From Mariniflexile sp044335535 (GTDB lineage Bacteria > Bacteroidota > Bacteroidia > Flavobacteriales > Flavobacteriaceae): 64,000 bases of DNA. Both the position numbers and the translations under genes were made by a program. The notes under the pieces are model-generated. The model saw only the letters and a program-made list of their open reading frames with translations, did not search any database and was not told the origin of the DNA. Positions 18,651-28,242 of the stretch are shown here, piece after piece; position 1 is the stretch's first letter, and each line of letters begins with the position of its first letter. The stretch spans positions 248,001-312,000 of the forward strand of contig NZ_JBIQVZ010000005.1 of NCBI RefSeq assembly GCF_044335535.1, in the 5' to 3' direction.

Positions 18651-20108
18651 ATGAAAACAACAATTTACGTACTGGTTTTACTAGTTTCATTCAGTATATA
18701 TTCCCAGCAAAAAAACAAAATACAATCGAAACCCTTTTCAACAAAAGACAAAACAGTTAGGGTTTATACTACAGCAGATGATACAAATTTAAGATTGACG
18801 CTCACAGATACGTTGGTTCTCTCACCGTCTAAACAACCGTTGGAAAGTGAAATCTCGATTTTTGTCGAGCCTGAAAAAAAGTTCCAAACCTTTTTGGGTA
18901 TTGGAGGGGCGATTACTGATGCAAGTGCCGAGGTTTTTGCAAAGTTGGACAAAGAAAAACAAGAAGAACTTTTGAATGCTTATTATGATGAAGAAAAAGG
19001 AATTGGTTATTCATTGTTAAGAACAACTATTCACAGTTCTGATTTTAGCAGCGAAAGCTATACTTACGTTGCAGAAGGCGATAAGGGCTTGAAAACTTTC
19101 AATATTGACCATGATAGACAGTTTCGCATTCCAATGCTTAGGAAGGCACTGAAATCTGCCAAAGGCAAATTAACAATTTATGCATCACCATGGAGTCCCC
19201 CAGCTTTTATGAAAAGCAATAATAATATGCTAAAAGGAGGGACATTACTGCCAGAATATTATCAATCCTGGGCAAACTATTACACAAAATTTATCAAAGC
19301 GTATGAAAAAGAAGGGATACCAATTTGGGGACTTACAGTTCAAAATGAACCTATGGCAGTTCAAACATGGGAATCTTGTATATATACCGCTGAAGCAGAA
19401 AGAGATTTTTTGAAGAATTTCTTAGGTCCAACGATGAAAAAAGAGGGCCTGGGAGATAAAAAAATTGTGGTTTGGGATCATAATCGCGATTTAATGAACC
19501 AACGGGCAAATGTCATTTTTTCTGATCCAGAGGCTTCCAAATATGCTTGGGGAATGGGATTTCATTGGTATGAATCTTGGGCAGGTGGAGCGCCAATGTT
19601 TGATAACGTTCGTAAAGTTCAGGAGGCTTATCCAACAAAAAAATTATTGTTTACTGAAGGCTGTGCCGAAAGTTTTGATGCAAAAAAATACCAATTTTGG
19701 GCAAACGGTGAACGATATGGAACTTCCATTATTAACGATTTCAATAATGGAACGGTAGGCTGGACCGATTGGAACATCCTTTTAGATCAAAATGGAGGGC
19801 CTAATCATGTTGGTAATTTTTGCTTTGCACCAATTCATGCCGATATCAATTCAGGAGAATTGATTTATACACCAAGTTATTATTATATTGGTCATTTTTC
19901 AAAGTTTATTCGTCCAGGTGCAAAAAGAGTAAGTACTGCTGCGAGTAGAAGTAGTTTGTTAAGTACTTCATTTCTGAATGAAGACGGGAAAATGGTAACT
20001 GTGGTGATGAATCACTCTAATAAAGAAACTACTTACAATCTAATCATATCTACCAAAATGTCGACCCTAAAAATTCCGGCTCATGGCATTCAAACGCTGG
20101 TTTATTGA
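18651..20108 (+). CDS. Glycoside hydrolase family 30 (glucosylceramidase / beta-1,6-glucanase type)
   Basis: 485 residues when started at 18651, the ATG that gives a proper signal peptide (MKTTIYVLVLLVSFSIYSQ); an ATG 36 bp upstream lacks one. GH30 features: FLGIGGAITDASAEV near the N-terminus, WSPPAFMKSN, acid/base Glu233 in QNEP, nucleophile Glu336 in FTEGC, and a C-terminal beta-sandwich ending PAHGIQTLVY. This is the subfamily 1/3 type; in laminarin loci such enzymes cut beta-1,6-glucose branches. It starts 81 bp after GH3 and is co-directional. Confidence 0.92.
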   Translation: MKTTIYVLVLLVSFSIYSQQKNKIQSKPFSTKDKTVRVYTTADDTNLRLTLTDTLVLSPSKQPLESEISIFVEPEKKFQTFLGIGGAITDASAEVFAKLDKEKQEELLNAYYDEEKGIGYSLLRTTIHSSDFSSESYTYVAEGDKGLKTFNIDHDRQFRIPMLRKALKSAKGKLTIYASPWSPPAFMKSNNNMLKGGTLLPEYYQSWANYYTKFIKAYEKEGIPIWGLTVQNEPMAVQTWESCIYTAEAERDFLKNFLGPTMKKEGLGDKKIVVWDHNRDLMNQRANVIFSDPEASKYAWGMGFHWYESWAGGAPMFDNVRKVQEAYPTKKLLFTEGCAESFDAKKYQFWANGERYGTSIINDFNNGTVGWTDWNILLDQNGGPNHVGNFCFAPIHADINSGELIYTPSYYYIGHFSKFIRPGAKRVSTAASRSSLLSTSFLNEDGKMVTVVMNHSNKETTYNLIISTKMSTLKIPAHGIQTLVY

Positions 20109-20277
20109 TTGAGTTGGAACGAGTACTTAAAATAGAGCTAATTTACATTGCCTGATAAAAATCGTCAGTATAGTTCTCGACTGATATTATTCAATATGGT
20201 GTCATTAACATTAAAGCTATATGAAAATTAACATGTTAAAGAAATTATTATTAATTTGAAATAAAAAAAACAAAGTA

Positions 20278-22323
20278 ATGAAAACTACACATCTGAAAGA
20301 TAAGAAAAGACTTATCCATATCCTTTTTTTAATTTTTCTACATTCAATATGCTCGGCGCAAACAAGTGATCCGGATCCATGGAAAATAACCGCGACAAAC
20401 ATTAATCCAGCAAACTATTATGGAATTACTGTTGCCAATGGAATGATTGGCATGGTTTCGTCTCCAGAAGTATTAAAGATAAATAATGTAACACTGGCAG
20501 GAGCTTATGATTTATATGGTCGTGGAAGAGTAAGTAATTTTCTAAATAGCTTCAATTTATTGAATATGTCACTCGATATCAATGGCAAGCGTGTCGAGGC
20601 TAAAAACGTCAGCAATTTTAAACAGGAGCTCGACATGAAACATGCCTGCTTTACCACAACTCTTGATTTTGGTGAGGAAGCTTCGATAAAATATACATAC
20701 TATTCACTTCGTCATTTGCCGTTTAACGTTTTGATGGATATAACCATAATTGCAAAAAAAAATATTACCATCAATGCAATCAGCATCCTTGAAACACCAG
20801 ATGCTTTACGCGATGTTCAAAACTATTTTAATGAAGTTGGCTCTATCAGCCTACTTACTTCAACCGCGAAAAGTCCGACAGGAAAATTGTTGCTCTGTGC
20901 TTCAAATACTTTTTTGTTTGATGAACAATCCGGGCAGGAGCCTAGGGTGAGATATCAGATGTGGGACAGTAATCTACACGAGATGAAATTCAGTAAAACT
21001 ATTGCAGCAGGCCAAACGTATCAATATGCAGTTACCGGCTCATCAATTACATCCGCACATGATGCCGATCCCCTAAATCAGGCCGAGCGCTTAACCATAT
21101 TTGCCAAACTGGAAGGTAGGGAGCGTCTGATTAGGTTCCACGAAAAAGCTTGGGAAGATCTGTGGAAGAGCGATATTATAATTGAAGGAGATTCACAGGC
21201 GCAGCAGGACGTGCATAGTATGCTGTATCATCTGTATTCCTTTTCCCGTGCCGGAAGTGCTTATGCTCCTTCACCAATGGGGCTGTCCGGACTTGGTTAT
21301 AATGGTCATGTATTCTGGGATGCTGATTTATGGATGTATCCTGGTTTGCTGTTATTACATCCTGAAATTGCAAAATCTTTTGTTGAATATCGTTACCAGC
21401 GCTTAAATGCGGCAAAGCAGAATGCTTTTGCGCATGGCTATAAAGGAGCCATGTTTGCCTGGGAAAGTGCCGATAGCGGTGTGGAGGAAACACCTGTCTG
21501 GGCATTAAGTGGACCGTTTGAGCATCATATTACGGCCGATGTCGCCCTTGCCGCATGGAATTATTATTGTGTTACACAGGATAAGCAATGGTTACAGGAA
21601 AAAGGTTGGCCCATTCTGTCTGCAACTGCAGATTTTTGGACCAGCCGGGTAGAAAGGAATGGCCCGGGTCATTACGATATTAAAAATGTTGTTGCAGCGG
21701 ATGAATGGGCAGAAAATATAGATAATGATGCCTTCACTAACGCTGCCGCGAAAGCCAATCTGCGAAACGCCGCAGCTGCCGCAAAAATATTAGGATTAAA
21801 ACCTGACCCTGATTGGGAAACAGTCGCACAAAACATACCAGTATTAAAATTTCCTGATGGGGTGACTAAAGAATTTGATACCTACAGGGGCGAAAATATT
21901 AAACAGGCCGACGTTAATCTACTGGCTTATCCGCTCCACGAAGTTACCAACCCCGACGCTATAAAAAAAGACCTTGAATATTATGAATCAAGGGTTGGCA
22001 ATGGTCCTGCTATGACACATGCTATTTTTTCAATCCTGTATTCGAGGCTTGGTAATGGAGAGAAAGCGCTGCTTGCATTTAAGAACGGATACCAGCCCAA
22101 TGCATTGCCACCCTTTGGTGTGCTCGCTGAATCAGCTGGTGGGACTAATCCATATTTTGCTACGGGAGCAGGCGGATTGGTACAGGCGATGCTTAACGGA
22201 TTTGGAGGGCTTGAGATTACTCCCAACGGCATTATCCAAGTAAAATCAAAATTGCCTATGGATTGGAAATCGTTAAAACTAACTGGCATTGGTGTTGATA
22301 AGAAAACGTATATAGTAAAGTAA
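20278..22323 (+). CDS. Glycoside hydrolase family 65-like enzyme
   Basis: 681 residues with a signal peptide (cleavage near residue 27, CSAQ). An N-terminal beta-sandwich is followed by an (alpha/alpha)6 barrel: GHVFWDADLWMYPGLLLLHP, then the general-acid motif AADEWAENIDNDAFTN with Glu476, and Glu618 in PFGVLAES where hydrolase-type GH65 enzymes carry the general base. That points to an inverting alpha-glucosidase (kojibiose- or trehalose-hydrolase-like) rather than a phosphorylase. An alpha-glucoside enzyme is unexpected in a beta-glucan locus. Base use is visibly more GC-rich than GH3/GH30, and a GH30-tail vestige lies just downstream, both signs of separate acquisition. Confidence 0.85.
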   Translation: MKTTHLKDKKRLIHILFLIFLHSICSAQTSDPDPWKITATNINPANYYGITVANGMIGMVSSPEVLKINNVTLAGAYDLYGRGRVSNFLNSFNLLNMSLDINGKRVEAKNVSNFKQELDMKHACFTTTLDFGEEASIKYTYYSLRHLPFNVLMDITIIAKKNITINAISILETPDALRDVQNYFNEVGSISLLTSTAKSPTGKLLLCASNTFLFDEQSGQEPRVRYQMWDSNLHEMKFSKTIAAGQTYQYAVTGSSITSAHDADPLNQAERLTIFAKLEGRERLIRFHEKAWEDLWKSDIIIEGDSQAQQDVHSMLYHLYSFSRAGSAYAPSPMGLSGLGYNGHVFWDADLWMYPGLLLLHPEIAKSFVEYRYQRLNAAKQNAFAHGYKGAMFAWESADSGVEETPVWALSGPFEHHITADVALAAWNYYCVTQDKQWLQEKGWPILSATADFWTSRVERNGPGHYDIKNVVAADEWAENIDNDAFTNAAAKANLRNAAAAAKILGLKPDPDWETVAQNIPVLKFPDGVTKEFDTYRGENIKQADVNLLAYPLHEVTNPDAIKKDLEYYESRVGNGPAMTHAIFSILYSRLGNGEKALLAFKNGYQPNALPPFGVLAESAGGTNPYFATGAGGLVQAMLNGFGGLEITPNGIIQVKSKLPMDWKSLKLTGIGVDKKTYIVK

Positions 22324-22351
22324 AAATCCGGATAATCATGATAAACGGGTA

Positions 22352-22417
22352 GGCTATAATCTGCAAGATTTTTAAGAATTAATACCAGCTCATGGAATTC
22401 AAACATTAGTTTATTAA
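22352..22417 (+). pseudogene. Vestige of a second GH30 gene (C-terminus only)
   Basis: The plus strand reads GYNLQDF, stop, then ELIPAHGIQTLVY and a stop. The last 10 residues are identical to the C-terminus of the GH30 enzyme at 20078-20108, but with different codons, so it is an old paralogue rather than a fresh copy. It lies between GH65 and the symporter. The simplest reading is that a second GH30 gene was here and was lost when the GH65 gene arrived. Confidence 0.75.
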
Positions 22418-22483
22418 TTTAGAATGTTTATTGTATAAAAATTTAAAAGACTCATATTAATTCAATCATTAATTCAATAAACC

Positions 22484-24136
22484 ATGACAACACATTTCGG
22501 ATTTTGGGATTATTTCATTTTCATTGCTTACGCCGTCTTAATATTGGGCGTTGGGCTATGGGTTTCCAGGGACAAAAAAGGGCACCAAAAAAATGCCGAG
22601 GATTATTTTTTGGCCAGTAAATCCTTGCCATGGTGGGCCATAGGGGCCTCACTGATAGCGGCAAACATTTCAGCAGAGCAATTTATAGGAATGTCCGGTT
22701 CCGGTTTTGCATTGGGGCTGGCCATCGCCTCTTATGAATGGATGGCGGCCATCACACTGATAATCGTTGGGAAATACTTTTTGCCGATTTTCATTGAAAA
22801 AGGACTGTATACCATTCCTGAGTTTGTGGAGCAGCGGTTCTCAACAAATCTAAAAACCATTTTGGCGGTCTTTTGGATCGGTCTGTACGTGTTCGTGAAC
22901 TTGGCATCCGTATTGTACCTGGGCAGTTTGGCACTGGAGACGATTATGGGCATTCCAATGGTTTACGGGGTTATAGGCTTGGCCTTGTTTGCAGCGGCAT
23001 ATTCATTGTACGGAGGCCTTTCAGCAGTGGCGTGGACCGACGTTATCCAAGTGGTGTTTTTAGTACTGGGAGGTTTGGCAACGACCTATATCGCTTTAAA
23101 CACGGTTTCTGGCGGAGAAGGTGTTATTTCGGGGATGAAAACCGTTTATGATGCTGCCCCAGAGCGATTTGCAATGATTTTCGATAAGTCAAATAAATAT
23201 TATGACATGTTGCCGGGTGTGGGTGTTTTACTGGGCGGTATGTGGGTCGCAAACTTATACTATTGGGGGTTCAATCAATACATCATACAAAGAACGTTGG
23301 CAGCCAAATCATTAAAGGAATCGCAAAAAGGGATTCTATTGGCAGCATTCCTAAAGTTGATTATTCCAATGGTCGTGGTCATTCCGGGAATAGCCGCCTA
23401 TGTTATGATCAACGACCCAGAGATCATGGCAAGATTGGGCAGTTCGGCCTTACATAACCTACCATCCTTAGAACAAGCTGATAAGGCATATCCTTGGCTA
23501 TTGCAATTTTTGCCAACAGGCATGAAAGGTGTGGCCTTTGCAGCCTTGGCAGCCGCTATTGTATCCTCATTGGCATCCATGTTGAATTCCACGTCCACTA
23601 TTTTCACAATGGATATTTACAAACAGTACATCAATCCAGCGGCCAGTGACAAGAGCACCGTTAACGTAGGTAGGTTATCAGCAGCTGTTGCCTTGATCAT
23701 AGCCAGTATTATGGCACCGCTATTGGGTGGCATTGATCAGGCGTTTCAATTTATACAGGAATATACGGGCATTGTGAGCCCGGGCATCTTGGCCGTGTTT
23801 ATGTTGGGACTGTTCTGGAAGAAAACTACGAACAAAGCGGCTATTGTTGGAGCACTGGCATCCATCCCGATAGCGTTATATTTTAAAGTGGCACCAAACG
23901 GATGGTCAACCTCCCCATTGTTTGTGGATGTTCCTTTTATGGACCAAATGGGGTACACCTTTTTATTGACCATGGGTGTCATAGCCCTTGTGAGTTACAT
24001 GCAGCATAAAGGAGCAGATGACAAAAAGGGAATACCGATCACCAAGGAATCGTTTAAGACCGGTCCATTGTTTAATATTGGGGCATTTGCGGTCTTGATC
24101 ATTGTGGCCGCCCTGTATGCGTCATTTTGGAATTAA
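22484..24136 (+). CDS. Sodium:solute symporter (SSS family, SGLT-like)
   Basis: A 550-residue inner-membrane protein with about 14 hydrophobic helices. SSS family signatures: DYFLASKSLPWWAIGASLIA (residues 40-59), SAEQFIGMSGSG, AYSLYGGLSAVAWTDVIQ (about 172-189), NQYIIQRTLAAKS and AALAAAIVSSLASMLNSTSTIF. This is the sodium/glucose-galactose branch. It probably takes up the monosaccharide released by the GH3/GH30/GH65 enzymes. Like GH65, its DNA is more GC-rich than the rest of the window. It is the last gene of the PUL, 120 bp before the second attachment repeat. Confidence 0.93.
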   Translation: MTTHFGFWDYFIFIAYAVLILGVGLWVSRDKKGHQKNAEDYFLASKSLPWWAIGASLIAANISAEQFIGMSGSGFALGLAIASYEWMAAITLIIVGKYFLPIFIEKGLYTIPEFVEQRFSTNLKTILAVFWIGLYVFVNLASVLYLGSLALETIMGIPMVYGVIGLALFAAAYSLYGGLSAVAWTDVIQVVFLVLGGLATTYIALNTVSGGEGVISGMKTVYDAAPERFAMIFDKSNKYYDMLPGVGVLLGGMWVANLYYWGFNQYIIQRTLAAKSLKESQKGILLAAFLKLIIPMVVVIPGIAAYVMINDPEIMARLGSSALHNLPSLEQADKAYPWLLQFLPTGMKGVAFAALAAAIVSSLASMLNSTSTIFTMDIYKQYINPAASDKSTVNVGRLSAAVALIIASIMAPLLGGIDQAFQFIQEYTGIVSPGILAVFMLGLFWKKTTNKAAIVGALASIPIALYFKVAPNGWSTSPLFVDVPFMDQMGYTFLLTMGVIALVSYMQHKGADDKKGIPITKESFKTGPLFNIGAFAVLIIVAALYASFWN

Positions 24137-24258
24137 AGGATAGTTTTGAGTATGAATTATGAAAGATAAGCACAAAAAAAAGAGTTTTTGCATTCGGTTT
24201 TATGAATTGAAAGGCATGTGGGCCAGTAAATGTGTTTGAAATTTGATAGACATAGAGT

Positions 24259-24349
24259 TCATAACCCCGAAGGTCACTGGTTCGAGTCCAGTTCCCGCTA
24301 CTAGCAAAGAAAAGGGTTTCAAGAAATTGAGACCCTTTTTTTATTTCTA
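24259..24349 (+). repeat. Island attachment repeat, copy 2 (partial tRNA-fMet)
   Basis: From the anticodon loop on, this repeats the initiator tRNA with one extra C, then its 3' end, the spacer and the terminator hairpin (GGGTTTC/GAGACCC plus T-run at 24314-24338). The 5' half of the tRNA is absent, so it is not a functional gene. It marks the joint between the PUL segment and the methylase/integrase segment. The ~55 bp after the core match copy 3 more closely than copy 1. Confidence 0.88.
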
Positions 24350-24399
24350 TGAATAGAGAATAATGCTGTTATTGACTTAAGTTTATTGAAATAAAAGCT

Positions 24400-25119
24400 T
24401 TAGTCTATAACTATTTTAGAATAGTCAAAAAACAAATGGTATATTGAAAATGGTTCATTTGCACCAAATTTTTTCTTATGTACAGAATCGTAGGTACAAT
24501 TTACGTGATGTATTTTAATATCAGAAAGATATTTGTCTGTAATTACTGTTGCGTGTGTTTTAAGCTTTGAGTTAATATCATCTTTTACTACGGTGTTAGT
24601 TAAAGATTTATTCTCAATAAAAGCTAGTTGTCCTTCAAACGGCAAGCGTGCTTCCTTGTAGTTTCTTTCAGAAAATTTACGAATATCATCAACATAGCTA
24701 GTTGTATCTGATAACGATTTTATTCTTTTGCATTCAATAGCATAGTAGACTTGGCTATTAGAACCCCAACTAGTTTGTAAGCCGTTATCAACAATATGAA
24801 TGTCTATTGGGTCATCATGGTCTAAATTGTCATTAACATTAAGATAAGTTTCAGTCGCTTCTTTATTTACTATTGAATACTCATCTGTTCCTTTATTTAA
24901 TAGATGTAAATTCTTCCTTAAATAATCATCAACTAAACCGTTCCTTAAAAAATTTTCTTGACTTACTTTCCCTCGTTTGGAATAGTCGTAAACAATTTTG
25001 TCATCAATGATTTTATCATAACAATCAACTATGTAGTGTAAAATTGATTTAATTCTATTGTCAGTAATAGAAGTTTTATTAAGCCTGTTATTTATAAAAA
25101 GAGTAGCGTTAAAACTCAT
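24400..25119 (-). CDS. Hypothetical PD-(D/E)XK-like protein paired with a DNA methylase
   Basis: 239 residues, no signal peptide or membrane segment. I do not recognise the family. Residues 103-106 (DPID) and 129-131 (ECK, in YYAIECKRIK) are spaced as in PD-(D/E)XK nucleases: Asp106, Glu129, Lys131, both on predicted beta-strands. Its start overlaps the last 11 bp of the methylase gene, so translation is coupled and the two products probably act together. The likely role, by inference, is the restriction or effector half of a restriction-modification or other defence pair. Confidence 0.6.
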   Translation of the reverse strand: MSFNATLFINNRLNKTSITDNRIKSILHYIVDCYDKIIDDKIVYDYSKRGKVSQENFLRNGLVDDYLRKNLHLLNKGTDEYSIVNKEATETYLNVNDNLDHDDPIDIHIVDNGLQTSWGSNSQVYYAIECKRIKSLSDTTSYVDDIRKFSERNYKEARLPFEGQLAFIENKSLTNTVVKDDINSKLKTHATVITDKYLSDIKIHHVNCTYDSVHKKKFGANEPFSIYHLFFDYSKIVID

Positions 25120-28100
25120 TCACACTTTTACTTAAATTGTTTAACTCTGCGGTTTCTATTGCTTCCTTGAACTCTGCCACGTCGTACCAAGCCATAGCCC
25201 TGTGCCAACATTTATATTCATTTGGCTTTATAATGTAAAATGAGTTTTTTTCAAATCCTTTAATGTCTTTTTGAATAAATATGTTTTTAGTTGGGTCAGT
25301 TGTATTTGTTATTTGGGAGATACTTAAATTATTCGCCAAGCGTTTTAAGACTTCTGCTTCGTTTTTTTTATTTGGATAGATTATGCTTTCTTTTGGTTTT
25401 TGAGAAGAGAAAATAAAGTTTATTGCTATAAAATGTTCTAAAGGATATATCTCTATTTGAAGATATTCATTTGTGTAAATTTTTTGAAATTCATTCAAAT
25501 AAACTTCAGCATACCTTTTTAACATATAATCTCTATTTCTGTAGCTTGTTTCATCTTTTGAGAAATCTGACACTAAATTTTGCTTACTTTCTTGAAATTG
25601 ATAACGAGAAACATTTAATGTGTAATCAATAAGGTCTTTTTCATACTCTTTTATACCGTATATGTCATAGATTATATTGTTTATTTGAGTTAATGCAATA
25701 TTATTGATTGGTGAATTTTCGGGTCTAGGAAAAGAACTGTAATAATTTTTAAATTCGATTAAAATTTTATGGACCAGAGATGTTAATTTTTCTGTTTTTT
25801 CTTTTTCTGGTTCAATATAAGGGCAAGATAAAAATTCATCATTGAATCTAATAGCAGGTCTTGTGCCTATACCCCAAGCACTAGAAGTCATAAATAAATA
25901 ATATGTAGCTAAATCAGATATTAGAATCCCATACAGAGATTTTAATATTTCCTCATTACTAGAGCTAATTGAAAATGTGCCTTTTCTAAAAACACTATCA
26001 TTTGGGCAAAATGAAACTACTGGCTGACTCCAATCTTGCGCTTGTTCCTTTAATAAAATTTTTGAACCTTTGAATATTTCAATATCTCTTCCCCTTGATA
26101 AATATACATCTTCTTCTTTCAAAGTTATCGATTCATCTACCATTGTGAAATATGGAGCAATACTTTTGTTCTCTACTATTGGAAGTCCTATTAAATCGGG
26201 ATAATAATTTGGGTTTTGTCCTCTCTCAATCCCTGCGCCTTTATGAATATTTTTATTGTTTTCAATAAGATTTTCAATACTACCATAGTTGTTTTTTACG
26301 TTTTTTAATAGTTTGTAATCCAAAATATTACCATATAGTGCAACTTTAAACATCCAATCGTTATTGATAAAATGCTTCTGTAATATACTTTTGGTGTCGT
26401 GCTTTTGCATTAAGAGCATTTTAAAGTGTTTAAGAAACTTGTTCACTTTAATGCTTTGATGTTTAATAGAATTATTGAGATAGTCTTTGTTATGGGATAA
26501 TTTGAAAAAAACTATAGATGTTGGGCTTTCCTGCTGCTCAAATAATGATTGTTTAACAGGAGATAAATCAAAAAACTTTTTAATGCAATAAGAGGTTAGG
26601 AAATCTGCTCTGAACTCCTTATTGGTTTTTGAAACATTATAAAACAAAGTGCTAGTAATAATAATTGCAGACTTTGTTTCTGCATTCATAAAATCTTTCA
26701 CTCTTAGAAGAAATGATTGAGCAATTTCTAATTTTCCAACAATTCTTTTAGAATATGTTTTAGTAGAGTTTACCCAATCCAAATGTTTTTTAGATTTATC
26801 TTTTTTCCAGGGAGGGTTTCCAAGGATAAATTTCGGGTTCACTTTTTTAATTATACTATTGAAGCTATGATCAATGTCAAAGAAATCAGCTTTAAATAGA
26901 TTGTTGTTAAGTAGATTCGGAAATTCATAAACATCAATGTCTTTTGGGTCTTGATAGTCTAATAAAGCAATATAGATAGAGAAGCAGGCTACTTTTAATG
27001 CCTCTCCATTAATGTCAATACCAAATAGATTGTTTTTGACTATTTCTCTAATTCGTTTACTGAATTTCTTGTTATCTTGATTAGGATTTATTTCTAGTTC
27101 CTTATCAATCATTTTTCTCAGACTTTGGACTAGAAAAATGCCTGAACCAACTGCAACTTCAAAGATTTTGCATTCTGAAGAGTTTTCTTCTTCTAAATAT
27201 TTGTCAACAGTATCATTTAAAACGTATTCAACTAAAAAAGGAGGTGTATAAACAGCTGCATCAAGCTTTCTTGTTTCTTCATCAATTAGCGATTCGTATA
27301 TCCCTGAAATAACTTCTACAGGAATAATAGAAAAGTCAAATATTTCAAAGAAAAACCCATTAAATAAGTTTGCTTCATCTTGTAATTCCCCTTTAAAAAC
27401 ATCCGCTAAATAATCAGATTGTATTTGAGATAATGTAACATCCAATTCTTTAAAAAGGACTCCGTTAAATTTATTATTTAGCTTTTCAAATAATAAGTTT
27501 AGTTGAGATGGGTTCTTTATTAATTGTATAAAGTTTTTTCTCCTGCTATTTACATTTTCTAAATCGCCAGCTATTAAATTTTCATCTATTTTAACCTTCC
27601 TGTCAATTAAATACCTAATGAAAATTAGTCTTAATATTAGCGAATTAGCTTGATTTTCGGATAGAGGATTTGTAAAATGGCGAGTAAGGTATTCTCTAAC
27701 CTCTTTGATATTCTCGAATAACCTTTCATTTACTCTTTTGCGGTACTGTTTTTTAGACTGAGTCTCAAAATATTCTTTCTGTAACCACTTCCAAGTAAAC
27801 CCACTTTGAAGATTCCAAAAAGAAAATTTACTATTTATTTCTTTATCCTCTAGTAATATTTCTTCAAGGCTTTCTGCATCTTTATCATAATTGAGAGCGT
27901 TATAGACTTTTATTTCGTCTCCTTTTATCACAAAAACTATTGGCGAATTATCAAAAGACCAGACTTGTTTATGAATTTCGTTTTCTCTGTCTGGAGATAT
28001 TTGGTTAGTTAGGTCAAAAAATAAAATTAAAGGTTGTTTGTTGAAAACATAATAAGCATCGGGTTGAATTATGTTTATTTTCTTTTGAACCTCTGAAATA

Positions 28101-28189
28101 AAACCATTGAAAACTTCTCCATTTTCTTTAAAGAAAACAGCATCTGACAAGTCAAGTTGCTTTAAAAAGTTTTTTAATGGGTTTTTCAT
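25109..28189 (-). CDS. Adenine-specific DNA methylase (Eco57I / type IIG-like)
   Basis: 1026 residues from the ATG at 28189; a TTG four codons upstream is an alternative. The N6-adenine methylase core has the SAM-binding motif EVAVGSGIFLV (residues 344-354) and the catalytic NPPW (458-461), with the preceding DAAVYTPPFLVEYVL helix typical of Eco57I/type I M families. The C-terminal ~450 residues resemble a target-recognition region (LSRGRDIEIF; SAWGIGTRPAIRF). The N-terminal region (IIQPDAYYVFNKQPLILFFD) has a nuclease-like layout but I see no ExK, so cleavage may rest on the overlapping downstream gene. Carried on the tRNA island beside an integrase relic. Confidence 0.88.
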   Translation of the reverse strand: MKNPLKNFLKQLDLSDAVFFKENGEVFNGFISEVQKKINIIQPDAYYVFNKQPLILFFDLTNQISPDRENEIHKQVWSFDNSPIVFVIKGDEIKVYNALNYDKDAESLEEILLEDKEINSKFSFWNLQSGFTWKWLQKEYFETQSKKQYRKRVNERLFENIKEVREYLTRHFTNPLSENQANSLILRLIFIRYLIDRKVKIDENLIAGDLENVNSRRKNFIQLIKNPSQLNLLFEKLNNKFNGVLFKELDVTLSQIQSDYLADVFKGELQDEANLFNGFFFEIFDFSIIPVEVISGIYESLIDEETRKLDAAVYTPPFLVEYVLNDTVDKYLEEENSSECKIFEVAVGSGIFLVQSLRKMIDKELEINPNQDNKKFSKRIREIVKNNLFGIDINGEALKVACFSIYIALLDYQDPKDIDVYEFPNLLNNNLFKADFFDIDHSFNSIIKKVNPKFILGNPPWKKDKSKKHLDWVNSTKTYSKRIVGKLEIAQSFLLRVKDFMNAETKSAIIITSTLFYNVSKTNKEFRADFLTSYCIKKFFDLSPVKQSLFEQQESPTSIVFFKLSHNKDYLNNSIKHQSIKVNKFLKHFKMLLMQKHDTKSILQKHFINNDWMFKVALYGNILDYKLLKNVKNNYGSIENLIENNKNIHKGAGIERGQNPNYYPDLIGLPIVENKSIAPYFTMVDESITLKEEDVYLSRGRDIEIFKGSKILLKEQAQDWSQPVVSFCPNDSVFRKGTFSISSSNEEILKSLYGILISDLATYYLFMTSSAWGIGTRPAIRFNDEFLSCPYIEPEKEKTEKLTSLVHKILIEFKNYYSSFPRPENSPINNIALTQINNIIYDIYGIKEYEKDLIDYTLNVSRYQFQESKQNLVSDFSKDETSYRNRDYMLKRYAEVYLNEFQKIYTNEYLQIEIYPLEHFIAINFIFSSQKPKESIIYPNKKNEAEVLKRLANNLSISQITNTTDPTKNIFIQKDIKGFEKNSFYIIKPNEYKCWHRAMAWYDVAEFKEAIETAELNNLSKSVNEF

Positions 28190-28242
28190 CTGTATTTGCA
28201 AATTTAATTTTATTTGGTTACTCCATATAGCCTTTTGTAAAT

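Noticed and set aside
21176..21505. 109-codon antisense frame within GH65
   Set aside because: It lies opposite the conserved catalytic barrel of GH65 and has no recognisable domain.
24259..24300. A second initiator tRNA gene
   Set aside because: Only the 3' half from the anticodon loop is present, with an extra C; there is no D-arm or 5' acceptor strand. It is an attachment-site fragment.
28190..28201. TTG four codons upstream as the methylase start
   Set aside because: The ATG at 28189 is close by and preferred; the extra residues show no conservation cue.
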